From positions 1 through 15,440 of the forward strand of contig DATFYM010000245.1 in assembly GCA_035315065.1 (NCBI GenBank): a stretch of 15,440 bases of DNA, read 5' to 3'. The DNA is from DATFYM01 sp035315065 (GTDB lineage: Bacteria > Acidobacteriota > Terriglobia > UBA7540). Below the pieces are notes generated by a model that saw only the letters and a program-made list of their open reading frames with translations, searched no databases and was not told the DNA's origin. The first letter of the stretch is position 1, and each line of letters opens with the position of its first letter. The translations under genes were made by a program, and so were the position numbers. Below are positions 1 through 7,783 of this stretch, in pieces.

Positions 1-1
1 C

Positions 2-538
2 GTCTTCTTCAAGTCGGACCAGTCGAAGAAAACGGCCGAAGAGATGGTGAAGCTCTACGCCAACTGGGTGGGCCAGTATCCGATCATTTCCATCGAGGAC
101 GGCCTGGCGCAGGACGATTGGGAGGGCTGGAAGATCCTGACCGACGAACTGGGCAGCAAGATCCAACTGGTGGGCGACGACCTCTTCGTTACCAACACCG
201 ACCGGCTCCAGCGCGGCATCGACGAGGGCGTGGCTAATTCGATTTTGATCAAGTTGAATCAGATCGGCACCGTCACCGAAACCATCAACGCTATCGAGTT
301 GGCGCGCTCGCACGGCTACACCTCGGTGGTGTCCCATCGGTCGGGCGAGACCGAAGACACGTTCATCGCTGACTTCGCCGTCGGACTCTCGACCGGCCAG
401 ATCAAGACCGGCTCCGCCAGCCGCACCGATCGGGTCGCCAAATACAACCAGTTGCTGCGCATCGAGGACGAGTTGGGCGAGGCGGCAGAGTTCCTGGGCC
501 GGGCAGCGGTCAAGTGCGCGCAGGAGAATAGGGAGTAG
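2..538 (+). CDS. eno: Enolase (phosphopyruvate hydratase), C-terminal 178 residues, 5' truncated by window edge
   Basis: Enolase interconverts 2-phosphoglycerate and phosphoenolpyruvate in glycolysis in the cytoplasm. The frame is open from base 2 and ends at TAG 536-538, so the N-terminal domain lies outside the window. The visible part is the C-terminal TIM-barrel. The SIEDG metal-ligand Glu is near base 95, and the VGDDLFVTN motif with its metal-ligand Asp is near base 176. The catalytic Lys in LIKLNQIGT is at 251-253. Next come the SHRSGETEDT substrate loop and the GQIKTGS lysine. The spacing of the Glu, Asp and Lys (27 and 52 residues) matches E. coli E289, D316 and K341, so the fold appears intact. 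The next gene begins about 25 bases downstream on the same strand and may be co-transcribed. Identification is secure. Confidence 0.97.
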   Translation, partial: VFFKSDQSKKTAEEMVKLYANWVGQYPIISIEDGLAQDDWEGWKILTDELGSKIQLVGDDLFVTNTDRLQRGIDEGVANSILIKLNQIGTVTETINAIELARSHGYTSVVSHRSGETEDTFIADFAVGLSTGQIKTGSASRTDRVAKYNQLLRIEDELGEAAEFLGRAAVKCAQENRE

Positions 539-562
539 GGAGTCATCCGTACCAGACCGATT

Positions 563-1697
563 TTGCAGCCAGTCCGTCTCGCCGGGCTGGGTCTCCTCGG
601 GGTGTTGTTGATGCTGACGCCAGCCCCCGCCACCGCGCAGGCGCCCGATCCGCAGCGGTTGTTCCAAGAGGCGGCCGAGGCCCAAGAGCGTGGCGACCTG
701 GCTGGTGCGGTGCGCAAGTACCAGCAGCTCATCAGGCTTCGTCCGGAGATGATCGCGGCGCGTGCCAACCTGGGCATCGCCCTCGTCGCGCTGGGCCGTT
801 TCGACGAAGCGATCGCCCAGTATCGAACCGCCCTTACACAAGCACCCGACGATCCCGTCCTCCAGCTCGACCTGGCGCTGGCCTGGTACAAACAGGCTGA
901 GTTCGGGAAGGCAGCCTCCGAGCTGGAGGCTCTGCGCCGCCAGCGACCCGATCACCAACAGGCGCTCTATCTTCTTGCCGACTGCTACCTGCGGCTGGGG
1001 AGAAACGCCGACGCCGTGAAGCTCCTGGAGCCCGCTTACCAAGCCCATCCTGACGACCGCGTGGTGGACTACGCCCTCGGGACAGCACTCATTCGAGACG
1101 GGCAGACGCAGAAGGGAGAGAGCGTCATCGACCGCATTTTGAAAGATGGAAACACGGCCGAGGCGAACCTGTTGATGGGCGCGGCGCAGCTCGCGGCAGG
1201 TGACAGCAAGAGCGCAGCAACTACGATCCATCAAGCTCTCGATCGGGGACCCCAAACTGCCGGAGGGTTGGTCGTTGTACGGACGGGTGCTGATGAAGGC
1301 CGGGGACGATGAAGGCGCACGAGCGGCCTTCGTGCGCGCGATCCAAGCGGACCCCAGCGATTTCGAGGCTAATTTTCATTTAGGACGTTTGCTCCGTCTC
1401 AGCGGCAACAACGCCGAAGCCGCTCCTTACCTCGAGCGCGCATTACGGCTTCGACCCGATTCTCTCAGTGCGCGCTTTCAGGTCGGCGCGGTGAACTTCT
1501 CGCTGGGACATCTGGACGAGGCCCAAAAGGACCTCGAACGCGTGGCGCGCGAATCCCCCGACTTTCAAGAGGTTCACGTGCAGCTTGCTGCGCTCTACTA
1601 CCGGCTGAATCGCAAGCAGGACGGGGAGCGTGAGCGGCAAATCGTACTGCGCCTCAACCAGAAGGCTCGCCAGCAGGGTCCCCAGCCCGAACCGTGA
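563..1697 (+). CDS. Secreted tetratricopeptide-repeat (TPR) protein, interrupted by a one-base frameshift
   Basis: A TPR scaffold protein with an N-terminal signal peptide (hydrophobic LAGLGLLGVLLMLTPAPATAQA), so probably exported. The best start is TTG 563, the only plausible codon after the in-frame stop at 536-538; no well-spaced Shine-Dalgarno is visible. TPR units (for example ARANLGIALVALGRFDEAIAQY) run almost end to end. The frame opened at 563 loses TPR character after ATTIHQALDR, and the repeats resume in another frame at DPKLPEGWSLYGR. One extra G in the G4 run at 1245-1248 explains the switch exactly. Removing it gives 378 codons including the stop (377 residues), close to the 376-residue TPR protein encoded at 3452-4582. 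Either the gene is a recent pseudogene or the base is a sequencing error. The specific role is unknown. Confidence 0.8.
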
Positions 1698-1722
1698 ACG
1701 CCTGCCGTAGTTAACTAGCGTA

Positions 1723-1746
1723 CTAGCGTAGTATCCTACGCGCTAG
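1723..1746. terminator. Small hairpin between convergent genes
   Basis: The inverted repeat GCGTAG-TATC-CTACGC (1726-1741) extends by CTA/TAG on each side with a 2-base bulge. It lies between the stop of the plus-strand TPR gene (1697) and the stop of the minus-strand FG-GAP gene (1743). Its position suits a bidirectional terminator. There is no T-tract on either side, so intrinsic termination is uncertain. The octamer TAGCGTAC/TAGCGTAG is also repeated directly just before it. Confidence 0.35.
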
Positions 1747-3455
1747 CGGGGCAGCTCCTTGACCCGCAGCACCTGATCCGCCGGCACATTCTTGAGCACC
1801 TGCGTCGTTCCCGATGGCCACCGGATCTCGATCTCGTCCACGATCTTCGCCGGACCGAGGCCAAAGTGAACCGGGCCGGCGCTGGAGGAGGCGTAGCCCG
1901 AGGCGGTGCTCACGTGATTGAACTGAGCGTGCCCACCCGCCGAAATTCGGATTCGCGCCCCGATGGCGTCACGGTTGCTTTTCGTGCCTTCCAGCTTGAG
2001 TTCCAGCCAGTGATTGCCACCCGGGCTGTCATTCATCCAGATTTCCGCCGGCGCGCTCAGTGCCGTCACCACCACGTCGAGCTTGCCGTCGTGATTGAAG
2101 TCGCCGATCGCCGAGCCGCGATGGCGCCGCGGCGGTTGGGAGGCAAAGCCTGCCTCCTCCGTCAGCGCGGACCATCGGCCATGGCCGGTGTTGCGGAAGA
2201 CGGTGTTGGGCTGGTCGATGTGAGCGCGATCGGCCATGGCCGGTGATTGCACGTCGCCTCGGCTGACGAAGAGGTCCTTCCAGCCGTCGTTATCGAAGTC
2301 GGCGATGTTCGGGCTGTAGCCGGACATGGAACTGCAAAGCCAGGTCATGCCGCTTTCCGCCGTAATTTCCGCAAACCCGCCTTTGCCGGTGTTCTGGTAC
2401 AACGGGAAAGTCTCGCCGGCCAGCGCGACCATGGCCAGGTCGGGGAAGCCATCGTTGTTGAAGTCGCGAAAATCGACTCCCATGTTGGAGATCAGGTTGC
2501 CGTGTTCGGGCAGAGCGACGCCCGCCTCGAATGCGACCTCTTCAAACCGGGCGTTTCCCTTGTTATGAAACAAAAAGTTAAAAAGCTTGTCGTTGGCGAC
2601 GAAGATGTCGGGCCAACCGTCGCCATCGTAGTCGGCGACGCCCACGCCCATTCCTTTCCCGGGGTGCGACCGGATACCCGATTCCGCTGAAATGTCAGCG
2701 AAGGTGCCGTCTCCCTTGTTCAGGAACAACTGGTTGGGAAGCTCCTTGTAAAACTTCGGGTGGCAGTATTCCGGCTTGCCGTTGTAACGGCAGTCCGGCT
2801 CCTTGGCGCCGTCCCAGCTCAGGTAGTTCACCACGAACAGGTCCAGCAGACCGTTGTTGTTCACGTCCACCCACGCCCCGCCCACTGACCAGAGCGGCCC
2901 ATACTCTCTATCGAGAAGTGCCAACCCGGCCTTTTCCGTGACGTCGGTAAAGGTCCCGTCGCCGTTGTTGTGGTACAGCGTGTTGCGATGAACGCCACCC
3001 ACAAAGATGTCCTCGTAGCCGTCGTTATCGTAGTCGCCGATGGCCACCCCGGTGTCATAGCCGGTTCCAGCGAGCCCGGCTTTTTCAGTGACGTCAGTGA
3101 AGGTCCCGTCCCCGTTGTTGTGGAACAGCCGGTTCCGGTATCGGGGCGAAGACTTCTTGAGGGTGGTGATATCGGCGCCGTTGGTGAAGAAAATGTCCAG
3201 GTTTCCGTCGTTGTCGTAGTCGAAGACCGCCACCCCGCCCTCCATGGTTTCGGGAGCGTGCCTCTGCGGGGTCTCACAACTGTCTAAGGTGAAGTCGATG
3301 GGCTGAAAAACGAAGTGAATCGGGGCGAGGTTCGGCTCGGCCGCGGCAGGGCCCATCCAAAGGAGGGCAATTCCCGCCGCGCCGAGCAAGACGAAAGGCA
3401 GCACCTGCGCCCGCAGTCGGAGCGCTCCGGAGCCGTCTGAGGGAGCGGGGCTCAT
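1743..3455 (-). CDS. FG-GAP/VCBS repeat protein with C-terminal ASPIC/UnbV domain (CRTAC1-like)
   Basis: A 570-residue exported protein. The hydrophobic segment VLPFVLLGAAGIALLWMG (about residues 18-35), ending AAAEP, acts as signal peptide or anchor. The body is a predicted beta-propeller with at least seven calcium-binding FG-GAP/VCBS motifs, including DYDNDGNLDIFF, DYDNDGYEDIFV, DVNNNGLLDLFV, DYDGDGWPDIFV, DFNNDGFPDLAM, DFDNDGWKDLFV and DFNHDGKLDVVV. The C-terminus (about residues 478-565; NHWLELKLEG, IGARIRI, EIRWPSGTTQ) fits the ASPIC/UnbV domain. The start ATG at 3455 overlaps the stop of the upstream TPR gene by ATGA, so translational coupling is likely and this is the last gene of the operon. 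The family is common in Acidobacteriota and Planctomycetota and often sits beside TPR genes. Its ligand is unknown; a carbohydrate- or protein-binding extracellular role is inference. Confidence 0.92.
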   Translation of the reverse strand: MSPAPSDGSGALRLRAQVLPFVLLGAAGIALLWMGPAAAEPNLAPIHFVFQPIDFTLDSCETPQRHAPETMEGGVAVFDYDNDGNLDIFFTNGADITTLKKSSPRYRNRLFHNNGDGTFTDVTEKAGLAGTGYDTGVAIGDYDNDGYEDIFVGGVHRNTLYHNNGDGTFTDVTEKAGLALLDREYGPLWSVGGAWVDVNNNGLLDLFVVNYLSWDGAKEPDCRYNGKPEYCHPKFYKELPNQLFLNKGDGTFADISAESGIRSHPGKGMGVGVADYDGDGWPDIFVANDKLFNFLFHNKGNARFEEVAFEAGVALPEHGNLISNMGVDFRDFNNDGFPDLAMVALAGETFPLYQNTGKGGFAEITAESGMTWLCSSMSGYSPNIADFDNDGWKDLFVSRGDVQSPAMADRAHIDQPNTVFRNTGHGRWSALTEEAGFASQPPRRHRGSAIGDFNHDGKLDVVVTALSAPAEIWMNDSPGGNHWLELKLEGTKSNRDAIGARIRISAGGHAQFNHVSTASGYASSSAGPVHFGLGPAKIVDEIEIRWPSGTTQVLKNVPADQVLRVKELPR

Positions 3456-4582
3456 TGTTGGGACCTCGGCTGGGCGAGTTTCTCAATGGCGTCTTTTTCC
3501 TTGCCGGCCTCCGCGCTCCGACCCATGGCGGTGTAGGCTCTAAACAGAGCCCAGCGAATCCCGAGGTCCTCGGGCTCCTGGTCCCGCGCCGTCTCCAATT
3601 CGCGAATGGCGGACGGAAGGTCGCTCTTGGCGACGAAAGCTTGTCCCCACGCCAAGTGCGCCGAGGCCCCTTGCGGATCGAGCTTTGCGGCCTCGGCAGC
3701 GAGCGCCAAGGCCTGGTCCACCTGCCCCTCCTTCACATACTCTTCCGCCAATCGGACCCGCGCCGGCACGTGAAACGGCGAGATCTCCAGCTCTCGCTTC
3801 ATCTCTTGAATTCCGTCTTCGGGGCGCGCGTTCATCAGGAAGGCTCCGAAGAGAAAGTGGACGCCCGGCTCATGAGGGTAGGCGGCTGTCATCTGACGGA
3901 AGAGTTTCTCAGCCTGGTCCTGGTGCTGATCGTTGACCGCGAGAGCCCCCTCGCCGGCCAGACGGATCATCTCGTGGCGGTCCGACGGTATTTCCTCGGG
4001 AAGGAGCGGCATCCGCAGCGCCGCCAAGCCGAGCGGTTCCACCAGAAAGGATTCCTCCTGTCCCGAGCGCGCCATTTCGAAAAGCAGGCGTTGGCTCTGG
4101 TCGTACATTTCGAATCGCGTCAACAACACGGCGGCGTAATAGAAAACGGACCGCGCCATGCCCTTACTGCCGCCCGTGCCGAGGGTCATGCCTTGCCGAA
4201 GGTGGTCCAGCGCGCGCGCGTACTCGCGGGTCCGGAACTCGCTTAGGCCCAGCAGCGCCCAGCCCATGCCCGCCTTCGGCTGGTCGGCGACGAAGCGGCG
4301 CAGCCAGTCGCGGGCCTCGGCGTACCTCTCCTTCTCGTAGAGCAGGCTGCTCAGGTTCCACAGGCCCTCGTCCCACTCCGGCTGCAATTTGAGCGCGCGC
4401 TGGTAGAGTGCGATCGCGTCATCGTCGTGGTTTTGGTTCCGCTCGTGTTCGGCCGCACGCGACAACTGCTCGAAGCTGGAGGCTCGCGGCGCGGCGGATC
4501 CAGCTTGCGCTGGAGCCGCAGCGGCTGGCAGTGGCCAGAGCACTGCGAGTGCGAGACAGATGGGTGCGTGGCGCGTCCTCAT
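3452..4582 (-). CDS. Secreted TPR protein, 376 residues (intact paralogue)
   Basis: The second gene of the minus-strand operon. A signal peptide (ICLALAVLWPLPAAAAPAQA) is followed by TPR helices: DDAIALYQRALKLQPEW, then ALLGLSEFRTREYARALDHL, and C-terminal DQALALAAEAAKLDPQ and SAIRELETARDQEPED. The start ATG at 4582 overlaps the upstream gene's stop by 4 bp (ATGA, 4579-4582). Its own stop overlaps the FG-GAP start in the same way (3452-3455). It aligns along its length with the product of 4579-5749: both have a DDAI/EDAI-LYRQ opening, a YEKERYAEA/YEQDRFHEA unit, a TREYARALDH/THDYPRALEH unit and an SPFHVPA/SPQHAPA turn. Tandem duplication is therefore likely. It probably acts as a scaffold for the co-encoded propeller protein (inference). 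Confidence 0.9.
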   Translation of the reverse strand: MRTRHAPICLALAVLWPLPAAAAPAQAGSAAPRASSFEQLSRAAEHERNQNHDDDAIALYQRALKLQPEWDEGLWNLSSLLYEKERYAEARDWLRRFVADQPKAGMGWALLGLSEFRTREYARALDHLRQGMTLGTGGSKGMARSVFYYAAVLLTRFEMYDQSQRLLFEMARSGQEESFLVEPLGLAALRMPLLPEEIPSDRHEMIRLAGEGALAVNDQHQDQAEKLFRQMTAAYPHEPGVHFLFGAFLMNARPEDGIQEMKRELEISPFHVPARVRLAEEYVKEGQVDQALALAAEAAKLDPQGASAHLAWGQAFVAKSDLPSAIRELETARDQEPEDLGIRWALFRAYTAMGRSAEAGKEKDAIEKLAQPRSQQ

Positions 4583-5749
4583 CTTGCCTGCCCCGGCTGA
4601 TCGTGCGCCAGTTCTTGCAATTCTTCCGGCGGCAGCAGCACCCCCTCCTTTGCCTTGAGCGTCTGGAATACAGCCATTTCGCGCTCGGCGTCCCTAGTCC
4701 GGCCCAACTTGCGGTAAACCGTCGCCAGACGGAATCGAATCGAAGCGCTATCCGGCGCCAGTTGCCTGGCAGTCTCCAGTTGCCCGGCGCTTTCCTGGAC
4801 TTGCCCGCTGGCGAGCAAAGCCTGACCCAGGACGTGGTGCCGGGTTCTTCGGTTCGAGATCGGCGGCGCGCCGGGCCAGGGACACCGCCTCATCCAGTTG
4901 ACCGTCTTGGAGGGCGAAGCGCGCGAGTTCCATCATGGCGGGAGCGTGCTGGGGAGAAATTCGCAGCTCCTGCCGGTACTCCTCTTTCGCCGCCTCCGGC
5001 TTCTTCTGGAAACCGAACTGGGTGGCCCGAAAATAGTGCACGTTCGGCGCTTGGTCATAATGCAGCAACAACCTGTCTTCGTAATCCTGCGCCCGGTCGA
5101 ATTGCTGCGGGTTCAGGGAGGCGTAAAACGTTGCCTTGCCAGCCAGCCAGACCATCTCCCGCCATTCGAGCGGGTAATTCTCGGGAAGGTATGCCATGCG
5201 GAGGGAGGCCAGGCCCATGGCTTCCGTCAACGCCGCACTACTACCGCGCCTATGGCCCTTGGCGGCGAGCAGGAAGAGAGCTTGCACAAAGCGCCCCTCC
5301 CGGGTCAGCAGCAACGCCCAGTGGAAGCTCGCCACATCGATGAGCTCGTTGGTACCGGGCGACCCCTCGAGCGCCCACTTCCGGAAGTGCTCAAGAGCGC
5401 GTGGGTAGTCGTGCGTCTCGTACTCGCAGAGACCCAGAAAGGCATAAGCCGGCCCGGGCTTAGGGGCCATGGCCACAAAGCGCAGCAGCGACGCCTGTGC
5501 TTCGTGAAATCGATCTTGCTCGTAATAGAGGCTTCCCAGCCACCACCAACCATCTTGCCAGGTGGGGCGCAGATCCACGCCCTGGCGGTAGAGCCGAATC
5601 GCGTCCTCGATCCGATCCGCCGTGCGTGCCGCGTCGGCGTCGCGCGCAATCTCATCGAAACCTTTTTGTGCGGCGGGAGCCAAACCGGGCAGGATGGCCG
5701 TAAGCACGATAGCGAGCAGGAAGGACGGGGCGATCATACCCGGTATCAT
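4579..5749 (-). CDS. Secreted TPR protein, interrupted by a one-base frameshift (first gene of operon)
   Basis: Paralogue of the TPR gene at 3452-4582. The likely start is the ATG at 5747-5749, or the one at 5735-5737; both precede the signal peptide IAPSFLLAIVLTAILPGLAPAAQ. The frame stays open upstream to 5866, but that extension crosses repeat DNA at 5800-5866 and does not look like protein, so I reject it. TPR units run from EDAIRLYRQGVDLRPTW through DEAVSLARRAADLEPKN. The frame then fails, and TPR sequence resumes in another frame at HHVLGQALLASGQVQESAGQ, ending GQAR with a stop at 4579. The switch lies at about 4842-4850. Total length is 3n+1, so one extra base (for example in GGG 4842-4844) restores about 389 residues. 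This is either a decaying gene or a sequencing error. Confidence 0.78.
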
Positions 5750-5799
5750 ATCAGGACGCGGCCCCGTGCGAGCCACCGCTCTGCAGGGTTGAGTAACTG

Positions 5800-5826
5800 C
5801 TTCTCTGCATCTCTGCCTCCGTGGGT
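5800..5826. repeat. CTCTGCRTCTCTGCC-type low-complexity repeat
   Basis: A short stretch of quasi-repeated TCTCTGC units (CTTCTCTGCATCTCTGCCTC, then CGTGGG) just upstream of the TPR operon. It resembles the right arm of the inverted repeat at 6517-6555 (CTTTGCGACTCTGCGCGCG). Repeats of GCAGAGACGCAAAG type recur in intergenic DNA of many environmental bacteria. It gives the upstream extension of the TPR frame its non-protein character. Confidence 0.4.
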
Positions 5827-5836
5827 TCGAGGCTCT

Positions 5837-6108
5837 GAACCGGTCAACGATGAATAAAGAGGCCATTCGAGCCTAACTCCCTTACGTTTCAATCGGATGA
5901 TGGCTTTCAGGAAAACATCCCACTTGTTTTCATCAACATGACGGCTTTTTGGGTTCGTACCGAAAAACCTAACCCAAGATCTCCATTATTATCAATACAA
6001 TTTGGGTTCGGTCCGAAAAAAAACAACGATTCGTCCCGCGTCAATTGTCCTGGGCTTTTGGATTTTGGACTGGAGAACGCCAGTTGTAACGGTTGCCTTG
6101 GCAAGTAA
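5837..6108 (+). repeat. Direct repeat copy 1 (period about 304 bp)
   Basis: This stretch is repeated at 6141-6412 with about 90% identity by eye and a few one-base indels. Shared landmarks are GAACCGGTCAACGATGAA, CCACTTGTTTTCATCAACAT, AACCTAACCCAAGATCTCC, CGATTCGTCCCGCGTCAATT and TGGAGAACGCCAG. Two palindrome-like blocks lie inside: TTCGTACCGAA (about 5954-5964) and the perfect TTCGGTCCGAA (about 6007-6017). TTGGGTT and AACCCAA also pair across the first block. A frame starting ATGAATAAAGAGGCC stops after eight codons, so I see no intact coding sequence. Confidence 0.85.
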
Positions 6109-6140
6109 TAATGCATGTCAATTCGGGAACTCAGGCTTTG

Positions 6141-6412
6141 GAACCGGTCAACGATGAACAAAGAAGCCATTCGAGCCCAACTCCCTTATCTTTCAATCGG
6201 GTGGTGGCTTTCAGAAAAATATCCCACTTGTTTTCATCAACATGACGGCTTTTTGGGTTCGCACCGAAAAACCTAACCCAAGATCTCCATTATTATCAAT
6301 ACAATTTTGGTTCGGTCCGAAAAAAATCAAACGATTCGTCCCGCGTCAATTGTCCTGGGTCTCTGGGTTTTAGACTGGAGAACGCCAGGTGTAACGGTTG
6401 CCTGTCAAGTAA
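6141..6412 (+). repeat. Direct repeat copy 2 (period about 304 bp)
   Basis: Second copy of the 5837-6108 repeat, separated from it by about 32 unrelated bases. Here the frame starting ATGAACAAAGAAGCC stays open for about 40 codons (MNKEAIRAQLPYLSIGWWLS...) before stopping, whereas copy 1 has a TAA after eight codons. That is consistent with decay of an ancestral short reading frame carried by the repeat. The palindrome blocks are TTCGCACCGAA and TTCGGTCCGAA. No transposase, terminal inverted repeats or target duplications are visible. Confidence 0.85.
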
Positions 6413-6469
6413 AGTCCATGAAAACTCCGGAGATCGGAAGGGTGCGAAGAAAACTGGAAAGACAAAAGA

Positions 6470-6555
6470 GTTTCTCGCCAAGACGCGAAGGTAGCAAAAC
6501 AAGCAAAGGGCTTCTTCTTTGCGACTCTGCGCGCGTTTGCGCCTTTGCGACAAAC
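6470..6555. repeat. Imperfect inverted repeat, 39-base arms, 8-base loop
   Basis: Left arm 6470-6508 begins GTTTCTCGCCAAGACGCGAA. Right arm 6517-6555 has a reverse complement beginning GTTTGTCGCAAAGGCGCAAA. The two align over the full 39 bases without gaps; the outer half and the terminal GCAAAG match well and the middle is degenerate. The loop is GGCTTCTT. The arms are built from CGCAAAG/RCGC-like units of the kind scattered as REP or MITE-like DNA in Acidobacteriota and other environmental genomes (recalled, not searched). The transcript could fold into a long hairpin. Confidence 0.7.
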
Positions 6556-6940
6556 TTCCTATCTTTCACGGCTTCTCAGGACTGCTCCGTTTTTCAGCCT
6601 TGTCGTCGCCAGCGGTCAGAATCCGAGTTGAGAGCGTTCGCTCCGTTATCTTAACGGACGAAAGCTTTCTCCATTTCCAGTTGAGGCACGACAATTCTCA
6701 CATTGACCAGCCACACGAACGGGCGGGGGTCGCCCAGTATTCTCCGGCAGTCTATCCGCAATCAGCCCGGTTCAGGACAATCGGAGATCCGTCAATAGAA
6801 GATTAGCTCCCCGGCGTGCCTTCCCATGGGCCGAACTGATCCATACAAGTTGAGTCTATCATATAGTCATCTTGGAGTCAAGTCCTGTTTTGGTATCGAA
6901 AAGATCACCGATATCAAAGGCGATTCCGCCAAAACCGGCC
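6556..6940. other. Intergenic DNA, no supported gene
   Basis: Open frames here overlap the inverted repeat or lack a start, a ribosome site and recognisable protein character. The 6840-6965 part is AT-richer (TCTATCATATAGTCATC, CTCTATATATGTAGACTATA) and probably holds the promoter of the downstream outer-membrane protein gene. I see no RNA gene or repeat in it. Confidence 0.5.
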
Positions 6941-6969
6941 TTGACCGCCAAACTCTATATATGTAGACT
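6941..6969 (+). promoter_or_regulatory. Possible sigma70-type promoter for the 6987 gene
   Basis: TTGACC (6941-6946), a 17-base spacer and TAGACT (6964-6969). The overlapping TATATAT could serve as -10 instead. The implied start point (about 6976) falls at the Shine-Dalgarno GAGGTGAG (6977-6984), giving an unusually short leader, so the assignment is weak. Confidence 0.3.
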
Positions 6970-6986
6970 ATAGCCCGAGGTGAGAA

Positions 6987-7544
6987 ATGAGAAAAGCTAA
7001 GGTCGCGATGTGGGCGTGGATTTTGTTGGTGGTCTGCGCGGCCCTCGGGCAGGCGCAGACCACCAACAAGCCCGGCAAGTATTGCTGTGAGGGCTATGCC
7101 TTCATTGGGCGAAGGAATTCGAACCTGGGCACGAACGTAGGCGGTGTCGGTGGAGATATAGTCCTATACAAAGGGCTCGCCGTAGGCGGCGACGTGGGAA
7201 CGACGGTCGGCGACCCGGACAACAGAATAACGATCTGGTCAGTCGGTTCGTCCTATCACTTCCTCTGCTGCCGCGCCGACCGGAAAGTTGAACCCTTTAT
7301 AGGAGCCGGGTTCAGCTATTTGGCGGGCGATATCAACACTCACGGCTACATCTACCCCTTCGACCCGGGGCAGGATAGAGCTGGCCCCAACTTCAGCCAG
7401 GGATTGATAGCCTGGCCCGCAAAGCGCCTTGGAGTGCGGTTCGAAGTTCGGGAGTACAGGATGTTCGTCAGCTACGGAGCCCTTGAAAATGTTATCCCCG
7501 GCGGCAAATTCGTCGAGTTCCGCATTGCTGTGACCCTGAGGTAG
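6987..7544 (+). CDS. Outer-membrane beta-barrel protein, 185 residues, with paired cysteines
   Basis: The ATG at 6987 follows a good Shine-Dalgarno (GAGGTGAG). A signal peptide spans residues 1-24 (VAMWAWILLVVCAALGQAQ). The mature part has alternating strands typical of a small beta-barrel (GGVGGDIVLYKGLAVGGDVG, then PFIGAGFSYLAGD) and ends in an amphipathic strand, FVEFRIAVTLR. It lies presumably in the outer membrane; function unknown. Two vicinal cysteine pairs, C33-C34 and C94-C95, are unusual in such barrels and might form disulphides or bind metal. The next gene encodes another barrel but shows no close similarity by eye. Confidence 0.75.
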   Translation: MRKAKVAMWAWILLVVCAALGQAQTTNKPGKYCCEGYAFIGRRNSNLGTNVGGVGGDIVLYKGLAVGGDVGTTVGDPDNRITIWSVGSSYHFLCCRADRKVEPFIGAGFSYLAGDINTHGYIYPFDPGQDRAGPNFSQGLIAWPAKRLGVRFEVREYRMFVSYGALENVIPGGKFVEFRIAVTLR

Positions 7545-7566
7545 CACTCGGTGCGGATTTGGGGGA

Positions 7567-7783
7567 GCAGTTAGCCACGACACTCCTTTAGCGTCGTGGG
7601 TTCATTAGTTGAGGTGGGGGTGCTAAGATGGAGGCGTCTCGGACCCCAATCGGCCGCGTGACTCGGCTGGACAAGGAAAAAATCAAGCATTGTCCAATGG
7701 CACTCGATTATTTCCATCTGCCAGAGTCGCATTGCGGATGACCGAAAGGCCCACGACACAAAAACCGTGTCGTGGCTACCCGC
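7567..7783 (+). mobile_element. MITE-like element with hairpin termini, copy 1
   Basis: A non-coding 217-base element bounded by hairpins. The left end is TTAGCCACGACAC...GTCGTGGGTTC (7571-7603). The right end is CCCACGACACAAAAACCGTG followed by TCGTGGCTACCCGC (7750-7783). The ends are inverted relative to each other (TAGCCACGACAC/GTGTCGTGGCTA). An internal block at 7619-7645 (GGTGCTAAGATGGAGGCGTC, then TCGGACC) recurs in the reverse complement of copy 2 at 9049-9074. There is no transposase, so it would need one in trans. No clear target-site duplication is visible. It sits in the 321-base gap between two outer-membrane protein genes. Confidence 0.6.

Noticed and set aside
316..891. Long minus-strand open frame opposite enolase and the TPR gene
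   Set aside because: It lies opposite two confidently identified genes, and its product is Ser/Arg/Ala-rich without motifs; it is an antisense shadow in GC-rich DNA.
3455..5857. Long plus-strand frames opposite the TPR operon
   Set aside because: They mirror the minus-strand TPR genes, have no ribosome sites and resemble no protein.
5750..5866. N-terminal extension MASLFIVDRF... of the first TPR protein
   Set aside because: It is encoded by repeat DNA (the same MASLFIVDRF appears at 6141-6170 in repeat copy 2) and precedes a clear signal peptide starting at 5749 or 5737.
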